A stretch of 64,000 nucleotides of DNA from Gymnorhina tibicen (taxonomy: Eukaryota; Chordata; Aves; Passeriformes; Artamidae), in the NCBI GenBank assembly GCA_013399875.1, contig VXAZ01007534.1, forward strand, positions 62,001 to 126,000. The letters run 5' to 3'. This document shows, piece by piece, positions 27,145 to 38,587 of the stretch. The translations under genes were made by a program, and so were the position numbers. Position 1 is the first letter of the stretch, and each line of letters starts with the position of its first letter. A model generated the notes under the pieces. It was given only the letters and a program-made list of their open reading frames with translations. It searched no databases and was not told the DNA's origin.

Positions 27145-27490
27145 TTATTTGACTCCAGGCAGCTTTCCAGCCACTCTTCCCTCAGCCTGAATGGACTTTT
27201 CGTGACCCATGTCCAAATCCCTCTGTAGAGCCTTCCTACTCTTCAACAGATCAACATTCTCACTCAACCTGGTGTTGACTGCAAAACTGCCAAGGGTGTA
27301 CTTGATTCGCTTGTTCAGATCATTGATAAAGATATTAAACAGGGCTGTCCCCAACACTGAACTCTGGAGGACATCACTTGTGACCAGCTGCCAGCTGGAT
27401 GTAACTCCATTCACCACCATTCTCTTGGCCTGACCATCCCACCATTTGAGCATCACTGACCCAGCAAACACTACACCCTATCTGGTCAGA
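27145..27490 (-). mobile_element. CR1 LINE RT fragment, minus orientation
   Basis: The minus-strand frame at 27145-27471 translates through the RT palm: [20 protein letters not shown], then [20 protein letters not shown], then [10 protein letters not shown]. These are the motif B/C blocks of CR1 ([10 protein letters not shown] corresponds to SGVPQGSVLG, FAVN to FADD). Both catalytic aspartates of motif C are lost. Unusually for an old copy, about 108 codons remain open. Truncated at both ends. Confidence 0.85.
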
Positions 27491-29277
27491 TTGATTCCTT
27501 CCTGTTTTTCAGAGTCTTTCAAAGAAGACAGACCAACAAGCATTTAGTTCCCAAGGCATTCCCTAAAGCATTTTAAAAAAGAATTATGGTACAGTCTTGA
27601 CCTTCCATTCCTTTGTCACCATGGCTGAATTAAACAGTAAGTTACACACTACAATAGGCAATGCAGCAATTTTTGCCTTTGGAATTAGCACAAGTATTAT
27701 CTGGTTCAGGGAATTTAAATCTACTCATTTTTTTCAGTTTGTTTCAAACAAAATTCATACTGACACTGTAATTTGATAGTTTTTCAAGATTACCATTTGA
27801 TATGTTTTAAAGACTATACTGAGTTTTTATGATATTACAAGTTTCTCTGAAAAATATTTTTTTATTGTATTACTTCATGTTTCCAAAGATTTCCTTTTCT
27901 GGGCATGACTTCCATTTTCTGAAGGATAACTTAATAGCTGCCTTCCATTGTCTAACCATGTTAGTGTTTCTGATGTTCTTTTAGACTCTCAGTACTTCAG
28001 CATTAAAATAGGGATAATACATGCGCTTATGTTGCAGGGGTGTTTGTGAAGATGCCTTTATGAGGTTTCATACTTAATTCTGAAGCAATGAAGTCTATGA
28101 TAAGATAATTATTAGAATTACTTGAAATCACAGTATCTCTGAATTTCAGGCAATTCCTAAGACTTAAGTTTGGGGGAAATATTTTAAATCAGTGTAATTT
28201 ATTTTGTATGTGAATTAGAGACATCATTGCCTTCAGTACTACTTATAGCTTCTGTGAACCAAAATGCTCTAAATTACTCATTAAGCAAATAAAAAATGTG
28301 GATGGTGGTGATGCAGTTATTATGGGTAAAACTGTTTAGTCCCTAGATATTTTGTTCTCCACTTCAAAAAACCATTTTTATCAGTAAGTATTTATGAGTA
28401 TTTGACATATCATTGCTACTTCTAAATATCACATTTTACATGTGTAAAACATGTTGCACAGTTTCCATATGTCCTTTATTAAAAGCTAACAATAGCATGG
28501 GGAACTAAGTAGACCAGCTGATTCACTGCATCTTAGCCTGGTATCCATATGCTCACCTTTGCCAACCATAGGTATCCTACCTATGGCAAATACACTGGAG
28601 CAGATGCAGAATTGTAGCTTATATACAATACCAGATGTAAAGAGCATATTCTTGAAGACTGTACTGGTTTTGTGTCTATTTATATACCAGTTACACTGTC
28701 CTTGCCTAACATTCTCTTGTTCAATTTCAATCAAATTTGATTATGTTACTGTGAAAATAGCACCTGGGTACAGGATAGAAATCTTATTAACATGAAGGGA
28801 AGGGAAGGGAAGGGAAGGGAAGGGAAGGGAAGGGAAGGAAGATTAAGTTATTTAAGTAAGTGAATGCAGGAGATGAAATGCACACCAAATAAGAAGCAAA
28901 ACTTCATTAGTTTTATTGTCAAAAGAAAAATAATTAAAAACTACTAAAAATAAATTTATAAAATGAAAAGCATGGAGGAGTGCATTGAGGTGATGCTGTG
29001 ATAGTGATACCATCTGAATATGCCATCATAATGAGGGCAAGAAGGAGATTACAATAATTCAAGCATTATGATGCAATTATATCTTTGGACAAATGTTCAG
29101 TGGTGTTTTGGTGGTTTGTATGTGTAAGCAGATCTTTGCAGTCATTAACCCCCACTTCCTAGTGGAACTACTTGCACTGAAAGGCCAGGATCTCCTCTGC
29201 CATGTTCCACCAAACACAGAGAAGGTTACAGCACCAACTGTTGCTCTGCTCCAGCACTTTGCTGGTGAAAGAGAAAA
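27491..29277. other. Non-coding stretch with one microsatellite
   Basis: AT-rich intronic sequence. The only feature is the AAGGG array listed separately. Confidence 0.5.
28795..28834. repeat. (AAGGG)8 microsatellite
   Basis: Eight uninterrupted AAGGG units, then AAGGAAG. The purine-only strand can form unusual structures, and short pentamer arrays like this are often length-polymorphic. Confidence 0.95.
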
Positions 29278-29284
29278 GCACTGC

Positions 29285-29862
29285 TGTGGTGATGTATTTC
29301 CCCATTCCTTTCCCCATCCCTGCCTGCCCTCTCCACATGGCTCTCCCCTTCCCCCACCCTTAGTCCTAACCACTCCCTTGGGTTTCTCCCATTGGTTTTG
29401 TTACCCCAACTCCGCCCTTGTACCACCCTTGTACCGCCCCTATGCCCTGAGACCATTTGTCCATGCGCTCTCTCCGCCCCCCCTCTTCCCCAAGATAAGG
29501 GGCTTCAAGTCACGTGCTGGGGCTCTCTGCCTTGGGGGTCAGTGAGTCACCAGCCTCTCTCCCTCTGCCCTGAGCACCATGCCATGTGCTGGCCCTCTGC
29601 CTCTGGGGGCCAGCACATGTGCTGGTTTTAGACTTTTGGGAGTTAGCATGGAATAAAGACCTTCTGCAATCTCCATGCAAGAGAGCCTTCTCGCCTCCTT
29701 TACCGCCACCTTATTGTTGTGGGCCGACAGCTAACCGAGATAGCTCGGGCTGCCAAAAGGCTGCGGGAGAGCGGAACAGCCGCTCTTCCTAGGATGGCTC
29801 TGCAGCACTCTCTGGAAGGTTGCGGCATGCCATACCAATACAAGAAACCACACACAGCAACG
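29285..29862 (+). mobile_element. Solo LTR (copy B of the same ERV family), plus orientation, with TSD
   Basis: Starts TGTGGTGATGTATTTCCCC, with AATAAA at 29652-29657, and ends GCAACG, the final A of the family terminus apparently mutated to G. Flanked by CACTGC at 29279-29284 and 29863-29868 (GCACTGC if seven bases are counted). The element is about 578 bp and is homologous along its length to the inverted copy at 14851-15472. Shared blocks include CCCTCTCCACATGGCT and TTACCCCAACTCCGCCC. The two copies differ by indels and many substitutions, so the insertions are old. No internal viral genes are present. Confidence 0.85.
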
Positions 29863-29868
29863 CACTGC

Positions 29869-32800
29869 CAGCCAAGGGGCTGGGACAGAGATCTCCTCAC
29901 TACCATGCATGTATTGCCACTGTCATAGCATAGAGGACTGGAGGCAAGGATAGGCAAAGGCAGAAGCAAAGGAGGACCAGGCAGGGGTGAAATGGCAACA
30001 GACCAAGTCAGGGTGTCAGCTGTTCAGAGAGAGGCATAAAAAATACTATAGATGCTACAAAATTATTGATAAATAATTCCATATTTTTAGTACTGAATTT
30101 GCGTACCACTTGGAACCACTTCTCTGCCAAAGTATGGTATGTGCATATTATATAAGGATTATATAATCCTTAACTTCAGGCAACAAGTCAAGAACAAAAC
30201 ATTTTTATTTCTACTTCTTTTGTTCATTTCCCAGAAAAGGAACTAAAAAAAAATAATCGTATACTGAAAAAAGGGTATCTCGAAGATCAATATCTGTGCA
30301 TTCAGGCATTCTGGATAAGTACCTGCATTAACTATATTTGGATAAATACATTACAAACAGTTTAAAATAAACATAGTTTTCTGGATTAAGTTCATGTCAC
30401 TTCTCTACTAAAAGAGTTAGAAATAAACACTTACTGAAATTTCTTATAAGCATTTCTCAAAAAAAGGTTTGCCCCATTCTTTTAAAGTAGGGTAGAGAAA
30501 TGAGAACAGTCCTGATTGAATAAGCAGAATGAAACTTTAATTGGAGTTTCAAGATCCTGTGCACTGAAAAGAGCTCATCATCTCCAAAAGCTGGCAAAGT
30601 GTTCCTAGACTCACCAGTCTCTTAGTCCTACAAACCCTACAAAACTGAATAGACACACAAAAAAGTTTTTAAATTGACAATCTTGAGGTTCACGTTACCA
30701 CCAGGAAGCAGAATTACTTTGCCTAAAGTAACAAACTTGCTGGATTTAGGGAAAATTGTAGAGGGTTTCAACATAAAACATGCAGATACGTACAGCTACA
30801 TATTTCACCTCAAAGAAGTGTTCATTTGTTCTTAAGGTTAACAGAAACTTCAATTATTTTGGAATCTTTTGTCTTTGACTCAGAACTACTACCTATTGTA
30901 TGGCAAAATGATGAAAATATGATGGAATCAGGGGAACACGCTTTACAATCTCTCATGAAAACTCTGTATGTTATTTTATCTGCCATGTGCAAATTTTGCA
31001 GTCTGAAGCGTATGAAAACACTCTGAACTGCAAACTGAAGCAGCAAACACATGTAAGTAACTGTTATGACTCCCATTTAACATATGGAGGGAAATAAGTA
31101 TTAAGACATTTGCAGAGAGCAAGGGATTACAGAATCAGGTACAGTCCACCAGACTTCAGCAATTCAAATAAGAGAACAGAAGGAAAATAAACACACATTA
31201 TCCAGAGAGAAAACTTCAAACTGATGTAAAAAAAGTGGGGGTTTTTATTTGGTTTTGTTTGTTGTTGTTGTTTGGTTAATTGGGTTGTGGTTTGTTTGTT
31301 TGTTTGGGGGGGGTTGTGTGTGAAAAGTGCTCTGTTTTCCTTATTTCCTCAGATAATTTTCCCATTTGCTTTCAGATAAAAGACTATTGCAGTGCATGTT
31401 CTACTGCTTCTGCCACACACTATAAAATCACAATTGTCATTACCTGAAATATTTCCTTGATATGGTAGGGAGTACATGTCTTGAGAAGTTTGCAATGGTC
31501 ACTCTAGTTAGTGCACATGATTAAATGTCACGAAAAATAAACAGAAAAATATTTTTGATTTGTTTTTCTTAATTACTTTTCCCATGGAAATAAGATCTTC
31601 ACTGTGTGTTTTTGTCTTTTCAAAACAATGGCTTATTATTTTACAGCCCCCATTATTACAGGTGTTTAAAACACTATAATTCAAGTGGCCAAAGTGCTTT
31701 ATTTGTGGAGCTGTATGTAGAGAGGTACCTCTCAGCCATCAAACCAGCATATTTCAAGGAAAGTACCAAATTTCATTATGTGATCTCATTGTTTCTATTA
31801 ACTATTTTAAATGCCTGTACAAAGGCATTTGCTCCTATAAACTGAAACTGCTATATTTTCTAACTTGTCACAGTAGATTTCAAAGAACATACTACCTGGT
31901 GTATATAGTAACATCACTGCAATTTCAACCTAAATAAACTGTGTATATAAAAGCATAACAACAAAAAAAACTTGTATAATTTAAAATCTTATTAACTGAA
32001 ATTCTGCAGTCTAGCCATCAAAAAAATTAAAGGCAAGCAAAAAAATAATGGAAGTAACATAAATAATTTTTTCTTTCTTTCTAGGCAAGTGATCAGTTTA
32101 AGCTTTTACTTTCCATGTTAAAAAATCTGAGAAGCATTTAAATAAGTTCAAATAACTTAACGGTTCATTTTAAAATGAAGTCCTGAGAATCATTATCAAG
32201 ACATAAAGCGATCAATCTGTTAATGTTTTATCTTGCAATTAAATCAACTGAGTTTGAGTTCATTTACTTTATCAGAAAGTAATCTATATTTACAAATGAA
32301 CCTTCCCACAGAGACTAGAAACATTTTGTACCTCAAGAAACAAAGTAAAAGCCAGGAGTGATTCATCTGCTCAGTTTTAGCTGACAGGTGCCATTTCAGT
32401 CTCACTACAGTATTTAACTGACAGATATGACACAAGATGTTCATCTGGACTGGCAGCGAGAACCCAGACAAGATCTTCTACAGTGCCTGTAATGTATCAA
32501 ACACTTAGGCTTAGGTACCTGAATTACTCTATCACTTTGGCAAGCTCTAAATTTGCTGCTTTATCCCATACTCCACACTTTCATCTGAAGTACTCCATCT
32601 CCCAGAGAGTATACTTGGATTCTCAATTCTCATGGATTTTATTTTTTTTTCCAGCTTTGACAAAGAAGCTGAAAATGCACAGAGGATTTCGTGGAACTCT
32701 TTGTGAGGTGACATAGCCAATTCCTGTTAGTTTCTAATCACAAAACTGTGTTAGATCTACCCTTCCTTCCCCTCACCCAGTAAGCACTTCCCACACAGAA

Positions 32801-33110
32801 TCCAGCCAATTGCTCACTTTGCCCACATACAGCCCAGTTACTAATTTTGCCGTATTTTACACAGAACTCTTAAGATCCAATGAACAACCATGTCCTCACA
32901 GCTCTTTAAGGTTTGAGGGTCACTTTTCCTACCTCCTCCTGCCAGATGCAGAGTTTGCATACTGCCGTTGCTGCTATCCTGTACCGCCCAGGTAGTCTGC
33001 AGCGCGTCTCGCCTCTCACCACTTCTTCATCTCACAGGACATTAGCTCAGAGCATCTCCTGCCTGCAAAGTATCAACACTCACAACTGGCTTCCCTAAAC
33101 CATCCCGATG
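29869..33110. other. Non-coding stretch before TSHR exon 1
   Basis: AT-rich intronic sequence becoming mixed towards 32.7 kb. Apart from the GTTT-rich tract, nothing recognised. Confidence 0.5.
31244..31322. repeat. GTTT/G-rich low-complexity tract
   Basis: Imperfect GTTT and GTT repeats followed by a run of eight G and TTGTGTGTG. Low-complexity DNA with no gene content. Confidence 0.8.
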
Positions 33111-33117
33111 TACTCAC

Positions 33118-33287
33118 AGGGTCTGGGTGTCCTCCGGAAGGCTGGGAATGAAGTGGATGTCCCTGCAAGTGATTTTGTAGTCCTCCCAGTCGGAGCACTC
33201 GCAGAAGGCTGAAGGACACCTCTCTATGCCCTGGCTGCACAGCACCAGCACCAGCAGCAACTGGAAGGCTACCGTGAGGCACAGCAT
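33118..33287 (-). CDS. TSHR: Thyrotropin (TSH) receptor, exon 1
   Basis: Encodes the N-terminus of the thyrotropin receptor, a Gs-coupled leucine-rich-repeat GPCR of the plasma membrane that binds TSH and drives thyroid hormone synthesis. The ATG at 33287 (context GGAAGATGC, A at -3) opens 57 residues: a hydrophobic signal peptide (about residues 1-20, MLCLTVAFQLLLVLVLCSQG) and the LRR N-terminal cap. The cap has Cys24, Cys29, Cys31 and Cys41, the spacing I recall for human TSHR (CPSAFCEC...TC), then IPSLPEDTQTL. The exon ends after CT of the last Leu codon and is followed by GTGAGT, giving 170 coding bases in phase 2, the same as my recollection of human TSHR exon 1. An in-frame ATG upstream (33404) would precede the signal peptide with basic, non-hydrophobic residues and is not preferred. 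Neighbour CEP128 on the opposite strand supports TSHR over FSHR/LHCGR. Confidence 0.92.
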
Positions 33288-33870
33288 CTTCCACCGTCCG
33301 CTCCCGCTCTGCCCCTCGCTTCTCCGAGGGGAGGAGGAGACCCCAGAGATGCAGGGGCAGACCACGCTGCTCCGCCGGGAGAAGCTGCCGGGGAAAGGCG
33401 GCACCTGTGCTGGACAACGCCGCCTCCTCCCTAAGCGGGGTCAGGAAAGGTCTCAGCAAGCCCTGGGGGCCCTCGCCATCGGGCAGGGTCCCGCTCCTCG
33501 CCTGGGCCCCGCGCCCACCCCGCCGGCCATCATTCCCCGCCGCTGCCGGCCCACACGGACCTGGCCCCCCTGCTCCTCCGCACCCGTCCCGCGGGGTCCC
33601 CCGGGGCCCGTCCCCCGGCAGCGCCCGTCCCCCGGCTCTCACCGCGGCAGCGCCGCGCCGTGTCCCCGGGACCCCGCCGCTCCCCGCGCTCCGTCCACAG
33701 CCGGCGGATCCAGAGCAGCCTTGGGGCGCCGGGGCCGCCTGCCGCGGGCGGCCGGGACTGCGCGGGGCTCTCTGCCTTATCCAGCCCAGCCCTGCTCTGC
33801 CCGGCCGGGGCGAGACCCGCGCCGGCAGCAGGACCGGCCCGTCGAGCCGTTTTCAAAGGCAGCGGAGAAA
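33288..33870 (-). promoter_or_regulatory. TSHR: CpG island / TSHR promoter and 5' UTR
   Basis: Strongly GC- and CpG-rich block immediately upstream of the TSHR start codon, in sharp contrast to the AT-rich flanks. No TATA box was seen near the ATG, in line with the TATA-less TSHR promoters known in mammals. The transcription start cannot be placed from sequence alone. Long ORFs here on both strands (for example 235 codons, plus, 33226-33933) are products of GC-rich composition and are not called genes. Confidence 0.75.
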
Positions 33871-34964
33871 CGTCGGACCCCGACCATTCCTCCTCGAATC
33901 TTTGCAGAAAGGAACAGAAAGAAATGGGCTTGAGTAAGAGCCATACTAACTCATCTGTGAAAGCAGGGAAGTTAAAGCAGACCTTTATGACAAGCAAAAA
34001 TTCACTGACTATAAGTTAGATATGTGCTAAACGTAAAGCAGTTTAAAAAGCACTGAAAATTCAAAAGAATAATTTTGAAAATGACAGGATGGAGCAAAAG
34101 AGGAGAGAGTAGCATTCTCCACATTATCAGAAAAGATAAAATCCATTCACCGAAGAAAAAATACGGGGCAAAAAATCTAACCTTGACAGAAATAAAGTGG
34201 AATATTGTCACCTTAGTAGGTACAACAAGAAAAATGTCAACATAAATGTTTGTAACGTTCAGAGAAGGAAACTTAAAAATTCTATTTCTATTCTATGCAC
34301 AGTATAAATTAGACAACAGTATTGTTGGATAAATAGCTCCCCTCCAGCTACATTGGAGTTATTCAAATGTTTTCAGTACAACATATCAGATACTATCTTG
34401 ATATAACTCTTTAAAAGTACTTTAAGTCAGTTGACCAGTATGTGTTTCCTAAATGTAATGAATACCCTCACTATATCTTTTTAAGGTAAGCAAATGATAC
34501 TATGCCCCTAAAGAAATATAATATAAATCCTGATCTTATGGGCTTATGCTAAGCAGTTAGATTTTGTGTAAGTGAGGGATCCCATCAGTAACACTTATCC
34601 TGTTTAGGACGGGGTATCCTTAGGGGTGTCCCAGAGAGGGGACAAGCTGAAGCACCCACAACAGTGTCCTAGACAACTTCACACTGCATTGCATGAATTC
34701 CTTTAGGAACACTGGCTGTCCTATGTCCTGTTCAGTCCTTCTGACACACTGCTCACATCTGTAAATCACTTGCAGCCCTAAGAGCCACCATGCACCACCA
34801 CTTTTTGGCATCTGTACCAACCCAGCTAAATAACAACGAAGCCACAGGCAGATCACTGAATTTCAAGGCAAATGAACAAGAGATACACACTCCACAGAGG
34901 CATAGATGAGACAAAAGGTGTGACTCAGTCTTGCCAAGTCAGACATGGAGCTCTGTAACTGTTC
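33871..34964. other. Intergenic stretch, nothing firmly recognised
   Basis: Upstream of TSHR. AT-rich to 34.55 kb. From 34.56 kb more mixed sequence that may be the tail of the gene-like relic described next. Confidence 0.4.
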
Positions 34965-36212
34965 ACCACTTTGGTCAGTGCTAAGGGGGGAGATTCCACT
35001 ATGCATAAGCCAGACTGGCTTGCTCGAGGCTGCTACCAAGGTGGTCAAGGTTGCCATCTCGCAGCAGTGGGATCATGTTCTTTGCCAGCCAAGAGCTAAT
35101 GACACATTTCATGAAGAAGAAAGCCACAAAGTAGTACAGGTTCTGAAAGTGGAAACACACCTACTTCTGTGCTGCTACCCCATCTGGTCCTGTGCCACCC
35201 ATCATGTCCTCTTTGAAAGCTAGACACACTATATCCTGTTTGGCATAGTAACTGAGAGTCAGCAAGTACAACATTACCACAGTTGCTACAATCTGCAAAA
35301 CTTACATTGTTGTCCAACACACTCAGGGTAATACTGCCTGGCATTCCTGAGGCATAGCCCGTCTTCGGGTTTTGGGAACCACAGACAAGATAAAAATTCT
35401 CATCCACCTATTAGATGAGTTATGGGACACAACTGTATTATTTTATAATACTTTGAAGTCTTACTGATCTCTGAGGGCAAGTCACAAGAATGGGGTAGTG
35501 GTGCAAGCTCAGGGTTCCTTACTATGTGCTCCATTCAATCCCACTGATCTTTGCCAGATCTAGAAACATCACCTCAGTGCCCACCCGTACTGTAGAGAGG
35601 CTTTTGCCAGGGTTTGTGGGACTTGCCTTCTTTGTTCTTCTCATGCTGTTGTGGTTTCCATGGCCATAATTCTTAAAAATCAAATGCAGATATATCAGAG
35701 ACCAAGCAAACATAAAAGTTTAGTGGTTAGGCTTGCCTTGGATCCTCTATCCAATGGGAGTAATCAGCCACTTAATGAACTTCACCTAATGTGCTAAATG
35801 TTACAAAAAATCATGCAGTGCTATACCTGCCTACAGAGTTTTCCCAGGATGTCAACATTCTCCTCTGGTTTTCTGCTTCTTACTGCCAAAGTAACAGCTT
35901 GTCCCAGGGACATTGTACACCATATTAGAAATGAGAAATGAAAATCTCTGCTCCTTTTGGCTTTGGCAAAGAAATATTTTGGTTGACACATGCTGACACA
36001 AAGCATCCAAAACAATCTAGCAAAACAAATGTATCATCAAAGGAATTTCTGTTGTCTTTTGGACCTATCTCTTAGCCATCACGAGCCTATTCTACACGTG
36101 ATTTCCAGGTGCAGTGGGTACAAGTTATAGTTGTTTCATCCAGCAAACAGTATTGCCTAGCACTGTCCAGAGGCAGCTTGTCAGCTTCAAGCAGCATAAA
36201 ATTCTCTTCCAT
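34965..36212 (-). pseudogene. Unidentified gene-like relic, minus strand
   Basis: Several protein-like segments follow each other on the minus strand. 36212-36087: 41 codons from ATG (MEENFMLLEADKLPLDSARQ...). 36015-35821: contains SRKPEENVDILGKLCRQ ending at a possible donor, GGCAG|GTATAG. About 35665-35527: follows a possible acceptor TTTTTAAG and ends near ATA|GTAAGG. 35407-35306: 34 open codons from CTAATAG|GTGGATGAG to AACAAT|GTAAGT, including GSQNPKTGYASGMPG. 35292 onward: IVATVVMLYLLTLSYYAKQD, then, after an in-frame TAG, NLYYFVAFFFMKCVISSWLA, both like membrane helices. I cannot name the family. Stops and shifts argue for a decayed gene; chance ORFs remain a real alternative. Confidence 0.25.
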
Positions 36213-37270
36213 CTTAGTCTGTGTTTTCTCACAACCAATTCTGATGACTTAGTATGTCATCATACTTAGTTCTTACTTCTCACAACATGACCTAGTTTGC
36301 CAGAAAAGACCAGAGATGTGTATCCCATCTCTAATTACAGTGCTGCTGGAGTGATTTGTTGCAATATCTTGTGTGTACTCTCTGGCAGCCCGCCTCTCTC
36401 CGACTTTAATTCCGACTTCAGAGTTACTTTTTGTGTATCACTGTGTATGGACAAAGTAAAGGAAAAATAGTTTTATTGGTGGGAAGGTAAGTAGTCCCAA
36501 GATTTGTGTCATTCACATCATAAACCAAATCCCATTCACTCATCTGGTGTACTTACCTTTACTAATAGGGTAACCTGCATTAGCTACTCCATCATAATTG
36601 TGTTTCAGACTCTTAAACAAGAGGAAGGGTAATTTGCTTTATTGCTCTTTCACTGATAGCAAAGTATTTTTAATTATCTTTCATTTATTAGGGAAAAGGA
36701 GAATACAAGTAGATATTAACATCAGAAGCTTTGGCATGGCAACAGCTTTGTGGCAGTGGTGATAGTCCAGAAAGTGTTAATGGAAGGAAAAGTATCCTCC
36801 CAGCTATTTCTAAGGGATCAAAAATGGAAACTATGAAAGATTTTATACCAAAGAACTGGCAAGTCTGGCACAAAGATGTTCGGAACAGATTCTAAAATAA
36901 GTAAGAAGTGCTTAATATATGGTTTCTGGGCTTGAACCATAAATGAGAGAAGCAAGGGACTCCTGTCACTGAAGGCCTGATAGCCTTGAAGGAAACAGGA
37001 CAGAACATCTAACTTCAGCCTGGGAAGAGCTCCAGGTCTGGATGCACCTCCTTCTGTGCTTCAAGACTTGGCTTGCACATTCTGAGCCAGGAACATCAGC
37101 AGAGTTTGGGGAGAAAAAAGACTGTTGCTAACCACTTGGTGTTTCCATGGGCACTGGCTTCGCTCAGAAAAGTTACATTCTAAGCAAGATGATGCTTGCA
37201 CTGTAGTTTCTAGTATGTTTAAGGAATTTGCTGGTTGCAAGTCTGCAGTCACCGTTCAGTTGTTTCCCTC
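36213..37270. other. Intergenic stretch, nothing recognised
   Basis: No CR1, LTR or exon signal was recognised. It could include further decayed parts of the relic to its left. Confidence 0.4.
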
Positions 37271-38010
37271 TGTCAGGGTTCTGTCCTGGCCAACCTGCCC
37301 ACCCCAGCACCATGCACCCTCTCTGACAGCTCTGGGTCAGCTCAGGCCTGAGCCATTTAAACACTGAATTAATTCCCAGCCTGATTCCTGCAGCCCTGTC
37401 TTGCTGACTGGTTTTCCTGCATTTCCTGGGGACCTATGTGGAAGGTAGCATTGTCTCTAGTCTTCTCTCCAGTCCTGTCTCCTTGATAGACCTTGGACCT
37501 ACATTGTATTCTTGTCTCCAGGTGTCTCTTGCTCCTCCTGTCTGGATCCTGGATCTGTTTTCATTCCTTGCCTTGCTATGACTATCAGTATCACTGACCC
37601 AGTCCTGCTGAGATGCTGCAGGACTGTGTCCTGCTGGCAAGGTCACTCTCTGTGCTGTGGCCACGCTTGGCTCACAGCCTGCAGTCCCCTCCTAGAGCAG
37701 CCTGTCAGAGCTGAGAGCATTGATGGACCTGACTGCCCGTCTGGCCTCCACTAAGACCTTCCCCCAGCCTGCACAAAGCCCAGGACCATGTCAGCCTCCA
37801 GGGCTATCAGTCCCTGTCCCAGCACCACCACATGGGGCTGGTCTCCAACTGTCCTGTGTTGTCATGGGCACCGCTATGCCAGCCCTGACACCCAGGCTGC
37901 CATCCTGGCCCAGCCGCCCTGTCTGCTGCTCTAGGAGGATCCCCTGTGGCTCCTGGTGCCTAGCCCTGAGGGAGCTGCTGGCCTGGCATTGTCATGCTCT
38001 GGCTTCTTCT
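37271..38010. repeat. GC/CT-rich unclassified unit, possible LTR remnant
   Basis: Abrupt switch to C/T-rich sequence with many CCTG and CAGCC words, starting TGTCAGGGTTCTGTCCTGGC. A TATA-like CCATTTAAACAC at about 37354 could be a promoter core. Short ORFs occur on both strands (up to 112 codons at 37720-38058) without recognisable domains. TG-start and composition suggest an old LTR or other repeat, but no terminal CA with matching flanks was found. Confidence 0.3.
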
Positions 38011-38587
38011 AGACAGAAGAAGCCTTCTGTTCAACTTTTTCAAGAACAGGCCCAGTGATGGGGGAACTAAGAGTATATTTATAAGTCTACAGATAGGGAG
38101 GTCTCTGAACTCTAGATCAGAATGTAAATTCTGAACAGAAAAACACAGGTAGCTACATGCAGTAAGACACAACCTGCATGGCAGAAATATGGGAATATGC
38201 TGCAATTATTACAGTTTACTTTGCATTTATAGAGTTCTCTGGAATACTTTATCATCAAGAAGTAGACAAACAGGATTATTCACAGGATAGTAAGGAAAAT
38301 GGGAGATTTAGAAACATAGCCTGTGTTGAAGGAATGGTAGAACACAGTTGCTTAGCTTAGTCAAGACTGCAAGTGTTTTAAGCTGTAAAAAAGAACAATA
38401 ATCAATAGTTCCGACTACATCAGCTTTGAAAAGTGATGGCATCTAGTAGCTTAGAGTGACTGGCAACTTTTCAACCCTGTAGAATATTAATAAATGTTCC
38501 TCTTTTATATGCTAAAACTAGTTAATGTATTAAAAGTATCACCAACAAGTGTACACCTACAATTATAAATACAATCCTAAGAACAGA

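Larger units (their letters stand above)
1..33117 (-). other. TSHR: TSHR intron 1 (5' part, runs off the left edge)
   Basis: Everything left of the TSHR exon 1 donor (GTGAGT, read on the minus strand at 33117-33112) is inferred to be intron 1. I looked on the minus strand for the short leucine-rich-repeat exons expected next (exons 2 and 3, about 72-75 bases each in mammals) and found no convincing candidate, so the rest of the receptor should lie beyond position 1. TSHR has a long first intron in mammals, so an intron over 33 kb is plausible. The interval is AT-rich and dotted with CR1 and LTR pieces listed separately. A very diverged short exon could have been missed by eye. Confidence 0.7.

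Noticed and set aside
1..33000. Further TSHR exons (LRR exons 2-9)
   Set aside because: No minus-strand segment with the expected residues and flanking AG/GT was found by eye. A spliced protein-to-genome alignment would settle this.
33073..33642. 189-codon minus-strand ORF overlapping TSHR exon 1
   Set aside because: It is out of frame with the conserved receptor sequence and runs past its donor site.
33226..33937. 235- and 176-codon plus-strand ORFs over the TSHR CpG island
   Set aside because: Pro/Arg/Ala-rich translations typical of GC-rich DNA, antisense to the well-supported TSHR exon.
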